From JBDTMT01 sp033764095 (lineage in GTDB: Bacteria; Desulfobacterota; Binatia; HRBIN30; CADEER01), in assembly GCA_033764095.1 (NCBI GenBank), contig JANRJF010000297.1, positions 1-13,473 on the forward strand: 13,473 nucleotides of DNA, read 5' to 3'. Each line of letters starts with the position of its first letter. Within the stretch, counting starts at the first letter, position 1. Position numbers and translations under genes: made by a program. Below, piece after piece: positions 6,185 through 12,840 of the stretch. The notes below the pieces were generated by a model. The model was not told the DNA's origin. It ran no database searches and was given only the letters and a program-made list of their open reading frames with translations.

Positions 6185-6396
6185 GCGAGCCTGGAAGCGA
6201 TGAGCGACGAGCGAGCCTGGAAGCGATGAGCGACGAGCGATGAGCGACGAGCGAGCCTGGAAGCGATGAGCGACGAGCGATGAGCGATGAGGGAAGCTGT
6301 TCCCACCTCATCCCCCATCGCTCATCGCCCATCGCCCATCGCTCATCGCTCATCGCTCATCGCTTCCAGGCTCGCTCATCGCTTCCGAGCCTCACT
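6185..6396. repeat. Inverted repeat element, heptamer family B, copy 2 (largest)
   Basis: This element occupies most of the 340-bp gap at 6052-6391. The left arm (6185-6290) has three exact 26-bp units that start GCGAGCCTGGAAGCGATGAG (6185-6210, 6211-6236, 6251-6276), extended by extra GATGAGC/GACGAGC heptamers. After a short centre (GGGAAGCTGTTCCCACC), the right arm (about 6308-6396) repeats GCTCATC/GCCCATC heptamers and then an inverted copy of the same unit (CGCTTCCAGGCTCGC). The arms can fold into a very long hairpin. The right edge overlaps the response-regulator stop (6392-6394). The rest of the gap (about 6065-6184) is ordinary GC-rich sequence in which I see no gene or convincing promoter. 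Confidence 0.88.
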
Positions 6397-7732
6397 CGCC
6401 CCGGTGGTCGATGCCGTAGCGCTGCAGCATGCGGTAGAGGGAGCGCCGTTCGAGACCGAGCACGGCGGCGGCGCGGGTGACGTTGCCGCCCTGTTGCTGC
6501 ACGACGAGACGGATGTAGCGCTGTTTGAGCGCGTCGAGCGTCGGCGAATCGGCGAGCAGGTCGCCGCGACTCGGCGCGCCGGGGGTGCGCAGCTCGGGGG
6601 GCAGGTCGGCGAGGTCGAGCACGGCGCCGTGCGACAGCGCCACGGCGCGTTCGAGCACGTGCGACAGCTCGCGGACGTTGCCCGGCCAGTCGTGTGCCTC
6701 CAGCATCGCCAGCGCGGCGGGCGAGACGCCGTGCACCGCCTTGCCGCAGTGCGCGGCGGCGCGCTGCACGAGATGCTGGACGAGCAGCGGAATGTCCTCG
6801 CGCCGTTCGCGCAGCGGCGGCACGGCGAGGGTCACGACCTTGAGGCGGTAGTAGAGATCCTCGCGGAACTGGCCGGCGGCGACGGCGGCGGCGAGGTCGC
6901 GGTTGGTCGCCGCGACGACCCGCACGTCGACCGCGCGCCACTGCGTGCCGCCGACCGGGCGGACGGTGTGCTCCTGCAGCACGCGCAGCAGCTTGGCCTG
7001 CAGCGGTGCGCCGATCTCGCCGAGCTCGTCGAGGAACACCGTGCCGCCGTCCGCCTCGGCGAACAGTCCCGGCGCGTCCTGTACGGCGTTGGTGAAGGCG
7101 CCGCGCACGTGGCCGAACAGCTCGCTCTCCAGCAGCGTCTCGGTCAGCGCGGTGCAGTCGACGGCGACGAAGGGCCGGTGGCGGCGCGGGCTGTGGCGGT
7201 GGATGGCGCGCGCCACCAGTTCCTTGCCGGTGCCGCTCTCGCCGAGGATGAGCACCGTGCTCGGTGCGGCGGCGACGCGCGCGATGGCGGTGTACAGCGC
7301 GATCATCGCCGGCGTGCGCCCGACCATGGCGTCGGCGGCCTGGCGATCCGACGCGTCGGCCGCCGACAGCGCCGGGCGCGCCAGCGCGCGGGCGACGACG
7401 CCGCGGATCTCCTCGACGTTCATCGGCTTGCTGACGTAGTCGATGGCGCCCGAGCCGATCGCCTCGGCGGCGGTGTCCATCGAGCCGAAGGCGGTCATGA
7501 TGATCACCGGCAGCGCCGGCTGCTGCGCGCGCAGCTGCTGCATCAGCCGCAGGCCGCTCACCTCGGGCATGCGCAGGTCGAGGATGGCGAGGTCGACCGG
7601 CTGCCCGGCGACCTGTGCCAATGCGCGGGCCGGCGCGGTGTCGGAGATCACCTCCAGCCCGTCGCGGCTGAGGATGTCGGTGAGCAGCTGACAGGAGACC
7701 GCGTCGTCGTCGACGACCAGTACGCGGGGCAT
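6392..7732 (-). CDS. Sigma-54-dependent response regulator, NtrC family
   Basis: This 446-residue protein has the full NtrC architecture. Residues 1-120 are a receiver domain (acid pocket Asp8-Asp10, phosphoacceptor Asp52 in LDLRMP, Thr80, Lys102). Residues 137-370 are a sigma-54 AAA+ domain with Walker A GESGTGKE (164-171), the sigma-54 contact loop GAFTNA (211-216), Walker B GGTVFLDE (Asp235/Glu236) and an arginine-finger region (REDLYYRLKVV). A C-terminal Fis-type helix-turn-helix follows (GGNVTRAAAVLGLERRSLYRML). All catalytic features are intact, so it should open -24/-12 promoters when phosphorylated by the kinase encoded immediately upstream. The ATG at 7732 is fixed by the receiver start MPRVLVVDDD and lies 1 nt past the kinase stop, with GGTGGAG as ribosome-binding site. 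The target operon is unknown; I saw no clear -24/-12 element in the window. Confidence 0.95.
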   Translation of the reverse strand: MPRVLVVDDDAVSCQLLTDILSRDGLEVISDTAPARALAQVAGQPVDLAILDLRMPEVSGLRLMQQLRAQQPALPVIIMTAFGSMDTAAEAIGSGAIDYVSKPMNVEEIRGVVARALARPALSAADASDRQAADAMVGRTPAMIALYTAIARVAAAPSTVLILGESGTGKELVARAIHRHSPRRHRPFVAVDCTALTETLLESELFGHVRGAFTNAVQDAPGLFAEADGGTVFLDELGEIGAPLQAKLLRVLQEHTVRPVGGTQWRAVDVRVVAATNRDLAAAVAAGQFREDLYYRLKVVTLAVPPLRERREDIPLLVQHLVQRAAAHCGKAVHGVSPAALAMLEAHDWPGNVRELSHVLERAVALSHGAVLDLADLPPELRTPGAPSRGDLLADSPTLDALKQRYIRLVVQQQGGNVTRAAAVLGLERRSLYRMLQRYGIDHRGE

Positions 7733-7733
7733 C

Positions 7734-9344
7734 TCACGACTCCACCGGCAGCCGCATGCGCATCGCGGTGCCGCGTCCGGGCGTGCTCTCGGCGACGATA
7801 TGGCCGCCGTGCGCGCGCACGATGTGATCGACGATGACCAGGCCCAGCCCGGTGCCACGCTCGGGCGACTTGGTGGTGTAGAACGGCTCGAAGGCGCGGC
7901 GCAGCTCGTCGGGCGACATGCCGGCCCCGCTGTCGGCGACCGACAGCTCGAGCTCGGGGCGCGCCGCGCCGTCGGGATGCACCAGATGCGCGCCAACCGT
8001 GATGGTGCCGCCCGGCGGCGTCGCGTCGATGGCGTTGCAGAGCAGGTTGAGCAGCGCCTGGCGCAGCCCGATCGCCTCGCCGCGCACGCTCGGCAGCTCC
8101 GGCGCCACGTCGGCGGCGAGCGTCAGGTTGCGCCCGGCGAGGCGCGCCGCGACCAGCCCGGTGGCATCGGCGACCAGCGCGCCGACCGCCACCGGGCCGC
8201 GGCGCAGCGGCAGGTCGCGGGTGCGGTCGAGCACGCTGCGGATCTCGTCGATCATGCGCCGCAACTGCGACTCGACGATCGCCAGCTTGTCGCGCTGGCC
8301 GGCGTCGCGCGCGTCGCGCTGCAGCAGCTGCACATAGCCGAGCACCGAGTTGAGCGGCGTGCCGAGCTCGTGCGCCAGCGTGCCGGCCATCTGGCCGAGC
8401 GCCGCCAGGCGCTCGCCGCGTCCGAGCTCGAGCTGCGCCTCCCACAGGCGGTCGTTGCTCGCCTGCAGCTGCGCGTTGCGCTCGGCGAGGCTGGCGGTGG
8501 CGCGCCGCACCTGCGCGCCGAGGTCGTTGGTCAGCGCCTCCAGCCGCGCGATCATGTCGTTGAAGCGCTCGGCGACGAAGCGCAGCTCGCCGTCGGTGGT
8601 TGGCGCGACGCGCGCTGTCAGCTCGCCGCGCTCGACGCGGCGCATGCCGTCGACCAGCGCCCGCACCGGACCGCTGACGTTGCGCGCGAGGAAGCGGGTG
8701 AGCATCAGCGAGATCAGCGCGACCGAGGCGAGCAGCTCGGCGGCGCCGAACCAGCGCAGCCGGTGCACCAGGCGGGCGTCCTCGGCGCTGTCGACGTCCA
8801 CCTGCACGGCGCCCACCACCGCGCCGTGACGCCACAGCGGCAGGCCCAGCCGCCAGGTGTCGGCGCTGGCGTGCAGCAGCAGCGGATGCGGCGCGGCGTC
8901 GGCGCGCAGCGCCGCGACCTGGCGCGCATCCGGCAACGCCGCGGCGCGCTGGGTGGGCGACCGCGTGCTCGCCGCCAGCGCGGCGCGACCGGCGTCGAAG
9001 GACACCACGTCGATGGCGCTGACCTCGCGGTCGCCGGCGACCAGCGTGCCGAGTCGTTCGTTCAACTGCTGCGGCGTGGCGCCGTCCCACAGCGAGTCGA
9101 CCGCGTTCAGCAGCAGCGCCGCGCGCTCGCGCCGCCCCTCGTGGATGGTGCGCTCGGTGAGGTGGCTGTCGATCGCCTGCGACAGGACCAGCACGGTGGT
9201 GACCGTACCGAGGACCATGGCGATCAGACGGACGTGCAGCGAGCGCGGCAGCGTGGTGGCGGCGGCGGTGCGCCGGTCGGCGGCGGTGTCGGCGTTCGGC
9301 GGCGGGGTGGTCGGCAGCGGGGCGGTGTCGAGCGCGGCGGACAT
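7734..9344 (-). CDS. Sensor histidine kinase, membrane-bound, HAMP-containing
   Basis: This 536-residue kinase is the partner of the NtrC-type regulator that follows 1 nt later. A proline/alanine-rich cytoplasmic N-terminus (1-35) precedes TM1 (about 39-57), a periplasmic sensor region of about 140 residues, TM2 (about 199-218), a HAMP domain (about 219-271) and a short coiled coil (about 270-308). The HisKA helix carries the phosphorylation site His325 in HELGTPLN. The ATPase domain has an N-box with Asn437 (LLNLLCNAIDATP), G1 DSGAGM (471-476), F-box FEPFYTTK (485-492) and G2 GTGLGL (497-502). The HELGTPLN box is the form often seen in kinases paired with NtrC-like activators. The start ATG at 9344 is supported by GAGGG 6 nt upstream. 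The periplasmic domain has no motif that I can tie to a signal. Confidence 0.95.
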   Translation of the reverse strand: MSAALDTAPLPTTPPPNADTAADRRTAAATTLPRSLHVRLIAMVLGTVTTVLVLSQAIDSHLTERTIHEGRRERAALLLNAVDSLWDGATPQQLNERLGTLVAGDREVSAIDVVSFDAGRAALAASTRSPTQRAAALPDARQVAALRADAAPHPLLLHASADTWRLGLPLWRHGAVVGAVQVDVDSAEDARLVHRLRWFGAAELLASVALISLMLTRFLARNVSGPVRALVDGMRRVERGELTARVAPTTDGELRFVAERFNDMIARLEALTNDLGAQVRRATASLAERNAQLQASNDRLWEAQLELGRGERLAALGQMAGTLAHELGTPLNSVLGYVQLLQRDARDAGQRDKLAIVESQLRRMIDEIRSVLDRTRDLPLRRGPVAVGALVADATGLVAARLAGRNLTLAADVAPELPSVRGEAIGLRQALLNLLCNAIDATPPGGTITVGAHLVHPDGAARPELELSVADSGAGMSPDELRRAFEPFYTTKSPERGTGLGLVIVDHIVRAHGGHIVAESTPGRGTAMRMRLPVES

Positions 9345-9412
9345 CGTCTGCCCTCAGCATCCGCTTTGCCTCGGCCGGCTACAAATCCGCCGCCGTCACC
9401 CCACCGCCGCCC

Positions 9413-9811
9413 TCACGGCGTCAGCCGCAGGCCGGCGACCAGGTGCAGCGCGGCGAGCAGCACCGCGGCGACGCCCAGCCAGGGATGCCACTCGCGCGCC
9501 TCGCGGTTGCCGCGCCGCAGGGCGCGCGCGGTCAGCGCGCTGCCGCTGAGCAGCAGCACCAGCAGGGTCCCGCTGCGGAAGTGCAGCGAGGCGGCGATGC
9601 CGAGGTCGCGCCGATCGAGCGCGGTGGTGGCGACGCCGCCGACCCAGCTCGCCAGCACCGCCCAGTAGACGACGTTCGCCAGGCGCGCGTGGCGCTGGCC
9701 GAGGGCGGCGCGGTCGCGCTTCGCCTGGCGCAGCTGGAGGCCGAGCAGGCCGACGTAGAGCAGCAACGCGAGGGTCGCGATGCCGGCGAGCGGATGGAGG
9801 TAGATCAGCAT
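9413..9811 (-). CDS. Four-helix membrane protein, DUF4079/cytochrome b561-like
   Basis: This 132-residue integral membrane protein has four predicted helices (about 10-27, 44-63, 77-95, 110-129). Histidines sit near helix ends: His6 (LHPLAG), His41 (GQRHARL), His77 (SLHFRSG), His109 (WHPWLG) and His123 (LHLVAGL). The opening LHPL and this histidine spacing resemble DUF4079-type proteins, which look like small cytochrome-b561-like heme carriers; heme binding is inferred, not shown. The start ATG at 9811 is chosen because translation upstream of it is only repeat-derived sequence; no good Shine-Dalgarno sequence is visible. The gene lies 68 bp upstream of the histidine kinase on the same strand and could be cotranscribed with it, which would suit a redox- or membrane-sensing role, though this is a guess. 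Confidence 0.75.
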   Translation of the reverse strand: MLIYLHPLAGIATLALLLYVGLLGLQLRQAKRDRAALGQRHARLANVVYWAVLASWVGGVATTALDRRDLGIAASLHFRSGTLLVLLLSGSALTARALRRGNREAREWHPWLGVAAVLLAALHLVAGLRLTP

Positions 9812-9845
9812 GCCGGGCAGGCGTTCTCGCGCGGGTGGAGAGGAG

Positions 9846-10006
9846 GGAAAGGCAACAGGCAGAAGGCAAAACGCAAAAGGCAAAAGGGCGGAAGCGGATC
9901 GATCTGAGTTGGCCCACAGGCCGCGATTGCATCCCCGCCTTCAGCCCAATTGATCCGACTCCCCCCTTTTGCCTTTTGCCTTTTGCTTTTTGCCTTTTGC
10001 CTTTCT
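9846..10006. repeat. Inverted repeat element, heptamer family C
   Basis: The left arm (about 9846-9890) is AGGCAAA-type heptamers (AGGCAGA, AGGCAAA, ACGCAAA, AGGCAAA). The right arm (about 9965-10006) is the reverse complement (TTTTGCC repeated). The pairing continues inward with GCGGATCGAT (about 9894-9903) against a TTGATCCGAC block (about 9950-9959). The element ends 1 nt from the amine-oxidase-like stop (10008-10010) and about 34 nt before the DUF4079-like start. It is A-rich on one strand and T-rich on the other, unlike everything around it, so it stands out in composition. The centre (about 9905-9945) shows no further structure. Confidence 0.85.
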
Positions 10007-10007
10007 G

Positions 10008-11294
10008 TCATTTCGACCGCAGCACCAGCTCCGCCGCCCGCAGTCCCGTATGCACCGCGCCTTCGATGGTCGAGCCGGTGATCCAGTCGCCGGCGAAGAA
10101 GATCTGTTTGCGCGGGCGCTTGAGGAACGCGGCCATGCGGCGGAAGTGGCCGGGCGGGGTGATCACCGTACCCTCGGCGCGCGGGTAGAGGCGGATCCAG
10201 TCGGGGTCGGCGAGGCGGCCGAACACCGCCTCGGCGTCGGCGCGCAGGGCGGAGACGATGGCCGGCGGGTCGCGCTCGATCAGCTCGGCGCTGCGCCAGC
10301 CCATCGGCAGGATGGCGAGCAGCTCCTTGCCGTTCGGCACGTAGGACGGGGCCAGCGCCGACCAGGTGCGGATGCGGGCGATCGGATGGCGGCCGGGACC
10401 GGCCGGGGTGACCAGCGGGTACTGCACGGTGAGCGGCCGCTCGTAGCCGAAGAACAGCGACAGGCTGGGGATGGTGCGCACGCCGGCGGCGTCGGTGCGA
10501 TCCTGCGGCTCGAGGCCGTCGAGCTTGGCGACGGCCGAGGCGGGGGTCGCGACGATGACCTGATCGGCTTCGAGCTCGCCGCCGGCGTGGTGCACGACCA
10601 CCGAGCGCTCGCGCCGCTCGACGCCGCTCGCCGGGCAGCCGGTGCGTATCTCGATGCCGCGCGCGAGCGCGTCGCAGAACGCGCCCATGCCGGCGGGCAA
10701 CACCAGCAGCTGCCACTTGATCGCGTGGTGGACCAGCGCCTTGCCGACCGCCGCCGAGGTCTCCTCGGCGCCGACGTAGAAGAACGGCTCGATGCCGGTG
10801 CGCAGCAGGTAGTGATAGGCGGTCTCGCCGGCGGCGCGCAGCCCCCACTGCTCGACCGTCTCGCCGCGGTCGTAGAAGGCCAGCCGCAACGGTCGTGCGA
10901 TGTGCACGCGGCGGCGCAGCGCGGCGCGCGCGAACAGCGCCGCGGCGCGCAGCTTGCCGGCCAGGGTGATGAGCGGGAACTCGACGATGCGGCGCGGCGA
11001 GCTGAGCTCCATCTCCAGCTTGCCGAACGGCGTCGCCATGACACCGAGCTGCGGCGTCGGCGCCTGCGTCTCGATGCCCAGCGTGCGCAGCAGGGCCAGC
11101 GTCTCGTCGTAGAAGGTGGTGAGAAAGCTGGCGCCGGTGTTGACGGTGAAGTCGCCGACCCGCTCGCTGCGCGTCCGCCCGCCGATCGCGTTCGACGCCT
11201 CCAGCACGGTGACCTTGACGCCGCCGTTGGCGAGGCGATGCGCCGCCGCCATTCCGGCCGGCCCCGCCCCGATCACTACGCACGATCGCGCCAT
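10008..11294 (-). CDS. FAD-dependent amine oxidase / protoporphyrinogen-oxidase-like protein
   Basis: This 428-residue flavoprotein has an N-terminal dinucleotide fold (VVIGAGPAGMAAAHRL, residues 6-21), the following acidic residue (VTVLEAS) and the GGRTRS motif typical of the amine-oxidase/phytoene-desaturase superfamily. The C-terminal FAD block is FFAGDWITGSTIEGAVHTGLRAAELV (from about residue 395). The central substrate domain (VEFPLITLAGKLRAAALFARA) resembles HemY-like and NAD(P)-binding oxidoreductases annotated as protoporphyrinogen-oxidase-like. No heme-synthesis neighbour supports that role, so only the class is given. There is no signal peptide. The start at 11294 begins the Rossmann strand; GAAGG lies 9 nt upstream, just outside the inverted repeat at 11306-11398. 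It follows the MBL hydrolase gene on the same strand after about 110 bp, and cotranscription is possible. Confidence 0.88.
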   Translation of the reverse strand: MARSCVVIGAGPAGMAAAHRLANGGVKVTVLEASNAIGGRTRSERVGDFTVNTGASFLTTFYDETLALLRTLGIETQAPTPQLGVMATPFGKLEMELSSPRRIVEFPLITLAGKLRAAALFARAALRRRVHIARPLRLAFYDRGETVEQWGLRAAGETAYHYLLRTGIEPFFYVGAEETSAAVGKALVHHAIKWQLLVLPAGMGAFCDALARGIEIRTGCPASGVERRERSVVVHHAGGELEADQVIVATPASAVAKLDGLEPQDRTDAAGVRTIPSLSLFFGYERPLTVQYPLVTPAGPGRHPIARIRTWSALAPSYVPNGKELLAILPMGWRSAELIERDPPAIVSALRADAEAVFGRLADPDWIRLYPRAEGTVITPPGHFRRMAAFLKRPRKQIFFAGDWITGSTIEGAVHTGLRAAELVLRSK

Positions 11295-11305
11295 CGGAGA
11301 AAGCC

Positions 11306-11398
11306 TTCACCACGGAGACACAGAGGCACGGAGGAACACCGAGAAGCTGAAGTGTCCATACTCCGAGCTACTCGGTGTCTCGGTGTCTCTGTGGTGAA
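11306..11398. repeat. Inverted repeat element, octamer family A, copy 2
   Basis: The arms 11306-11334 and 11370-11398 match at 24 of 29 positions and share the ends TTCACCAC and GTGGTGAA with the copy at 205-289. The left side continues as 8-bp units (ACGGAGAC, ACAGAGGC, ACGGAGGA, ACACCGAG). The element sits exactly between two minus-strand genes: 6 nt from the MBL hydrolase stop (11405-11407) and 11 nt from the amine-oxidase-like start (11294). The arm mismatches fall at different positions from those of copy 1, so the copies have diverged independently. Confidence 0.87.
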
Positions 11399-11404
11399 TC
11401 CGAT

Positions 11405-12304
11405 TCACGCGCGCCGCCATGTGTCAGAGGTCGATTCAACCACACGACCGCTTTCGACCAACCTCTCGAGGTGCTGTGCGATGGTGCGGCGCTCGGCGGC
11501 GTCGACGAACGCCATCTCGGCGTGCGGCGGGTAGAGGAAGCGGCGCGCGACCAGCTCGGCCAGCGTGCGCGGCTCGCCCAGGTAGTCGAGCAGCGCCGCC
11601 TCGCGCTCGGCGATGCGGCCGGCGAAGCGCGCCAGCTTGGCGTCGAAGGTGGCGCGGTCCTCGATCACCCCGGCATGGTGGAAGGACACCCAGACGCGCG
11701 CCGGGATGTCGCGCACGCGCGCCAGCGAGCGCTCGAAGTCGGCCAGGTTCGACCACGCGTCGCCGTAGTAGGGGCCGAAGCCGGTGAGGTCGATGTCGCC
11801 GAGGAACAGCACCCCTTCCGGCTCGACCAGCAGCGCCGAGTGGCCGCGCGTGTGGCCGGGCAGGTGGATGGCGCGCACGCGCGTGCCGCCGAGCTCGAAT
11901 ACCGCGCCGTCGTCGAACGGCTCGACGTCGGGGCGCGGCGCGTAGTGGAACTGCTCGACGATCCAAGCGCGCAGCGCGTCGGCGGCGGCGCCGTCGCCGT
12001 AGCCGTACATGGTGAGCAGGCCGGCGGCGTCGCGCAGGCCGAGGCAGTCGGCGCGATGGGCGGCGACGCGGGCGTGCGGGAAGCGCGACAGGCCGGCGAC
12101 GTGGTCCTCGTGCACGTGCGTCTGCACCACCAGGTCGACCGCGCCGAGGTCGGCGGCGCGCCGGTGCACGCTGAGCGAGGGATCGAGCAGTGCCGTCGCG
12201 TCGCGGCCGCGCACCAGGAGCGAGTTGCCGTCGGGATACTTGCCGGTCTTCTCGCCGACCAGCACGGTGACGGCGCCGAAGCGGCGGTCGGTGGCCTGCA
12301 GCAT
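11405..12304 (-). CDS. MBL-fold metallo-hydrolase
   Basis: This 299-residue metallo-beta-lactamase-fold hydrolase has all dinuclear metal ligands: THVHEDH (His63, His65, Asp67, His68), GHTRGH (His151), the bridging Asp170 in GDID, and His210 in SFHH. After the catalytic domain come about 85 helical residues (AKLARFAGRIAEREAALLDYL, then ERRTIAQHLERLVESGRVV) resembling the C-terminal winged-helix-like tail of glyoxalase-II-like and LACTB2-type proteins. There is no signal peptide, so it is probably cytoplasmic; the substrate (thioester, lactone or phosphodiester) is not evident. The ATG at 12304 is preferred because GGAG sits 4 nt upstream; a TTG at 12343 is the only longer in-frame option. It is divergent from the small exported protein across 99 bp and followed by the amine-oxidase-like gene. 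Confidence 0.9.
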   Translation of the reverse strand: MLQATDRRFGAVTVLVGEKTGKYPDGNSLLVRGRDATALLDPSLSVHRRAADLGAVDLVVQTHVHEDHVAGLSRFPHARVAAHRADCLGLRDAAGLLTMYGYGDGAAADALRAWIVEQFHYAPRPDVEPFDDGAVFELGGTRVRAIHLPGHTRGHSALLVEPEGVLFLGDIDLTGFGPYYGDAWSNLADFERSLARVRDIPARVWVSFHHAGVIEDRATFDAKLARFAGRIAEREAALLDYLGEPRTLAELVARRFLYPPHAEMAFVDAAERRTIAQHLERLVESGRVVESTSDTWRRA

Positions 12305-12351
12305 GGGACTCCGGTCACTGCCAGCCGGGCACGCGCCGGTCAAATTTCATG

Positions 12352-12380
12352 CTGACAGCGCGGCGCCGCACCGCTATCGT
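12352..12380 (+). promoter_or_regulatory. Putative sigma-70 promoter of the small exported protein
   Basis: CTGACA (12352-12357, 5 of 6 to the -35 consensus) is followed by a 17-bp spacer and TATCGT (12375-12380, 4 of 6 to the -10 consensus). Transcription would begin near 12387, leaving a leader of about 16 nt that contains AGGAG (12390-12394) before the ATG at 12404. It is an inference from sequence match and position in the divergent gap. Confidence 0.5.
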
Positions 12381-12403
12381 CCGCCGCCGAGGAGAGAGTG
12401 CGC

Positions 12404-12754
12404 ATGCGTGCAAAATCCATCGGTTTGGCCCTCGTGGCGTCCGCCATGCTGTCTGCCGGGTCGGCCTCGGCGCAGCTCGAGCCGGTCCTGGTGCGCAACC
12501 CCGATCCGGGCACCGCGCTGCTCACCGCCGCGCTGAACGTCATCTTCGTTCCGGTGCGCTTCGCCACCACGTTGGTCGGCTCCGAGCTCGGCGGCGTGAC
12601 CGGGCTGATGACCGCCGGCAACGAGGAAGCCGCCGACAGCGTCTGGTACGTCTTCGACGGTCCGCAGGTGCTGCAACCGCAGCATCTCTACGGCAAGGAG
12701 TCGGTGGCCTTCGGCGATCTGCAGTTCAACATGCATCTCACCGATCCGCGCTGA
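12404..12754 (+). CDS. Small exported protein of unknown function
   Basis: This 116-residue protein has a Sec signal peptide (MRAKSIG, hydrophobic core, SASA cleavage after about Ala23). The mature part begins QLEPVLVRNPDPGTALL and has one moderately hydrophobic stretch (about residues 39-68, LNVIFVPVRFATTLVGSELGGVTGLMTAGN) that may sit in or against a membrane. It then has AADSVWYVFDGPQ and ends at LHLTDPR-like polar residues. The Gly-rich GGVTGLMTAGNEEAA block resembles small uncharacterised envelope proteins known to me only by pattern, with no established role. The ATG at 12404 has AGGAG 9 nt upstream; GTG at 12398 is a weaker alternative. It is followed by a strong hairpin terminator, so it is probably monocistronic. 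Confidence 0.8.
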   Translation: MRAKSIGLALVASAMLSAGSASAQLEPVLVRNPDPGTALLTAALNVIFVPVRFATTLVGSELGGVTGLMTAGNEEAADSVWYVFDGPQVLQPQHLYGKESVAFGDLQFNMHLTDPR

Positions 12755-12769
12755 GCCCCGCCCGCGTGC

Positions 12770-12810
12770 GACGGTGGTCGTCGGCGCGCGACGACAACCG
12801 TCCCCTTCTT
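12770..12810 (+). terminator. Hairpin terminator after the small exported protein
   Basis: A 14-bp stem (12770-12783 with 12789-12802, 13 of 14 paired by identity of GACGGTGGTCGTCG with the reverse complement of the second arm) encloses a 5-nt GCGCG loop. It is followed by CCCCTTCTT, a pyrimidine-rich tail with few Ts. It begins 15 nt after the stop. It is unrelated to the four repeat families. Confidence 0.6.
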
Positions 12811-12840
12811 CCCGACCCGGCCGCCCGCTAAGTGAGGGCG

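Noticed and set aside
6185..6396. CRISPR-like array
   Set aside because: The 26-bp units abut or are separated by more of the same heptamers, there are no unique spacers, the arms are inverted, and no cas genes are present.
7734..7996. N-terminal extension of the response regulator to 7996
   Set aside because: The extension lies in the kinase ATPase domain in another frame; the receiver domain begins exactly at the ATG at 7732.
9345..9412. Possible sigma-54 (-24/-12) promoter before the kinase
   Set aside because: No TGGC-N8-TTGC-like pair at proper spacing could be found by eye.
6287..9668. Long plus-strand open frames opposite the regulator and kinase (from 6287 and 7800)
   Set aside because: They are shadows of fully motif-supported HK and NtrC genes; the translations are low-complexity Arg/Ala/His-rich.
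9812..9883. Longer start for the DUF4079-like protein
   Set aside because: The extra residues are translated AGGCAAA repeat and leader sequence; the membrane protein starts naturally at MLIYLHPL.
9969..12355. Plus-strand open frames opposite the flavoprotein and MBL hydrolase
   Set aside because: They run through repeats and antisense of conserved genes, with no domain or ribosome-binding site.
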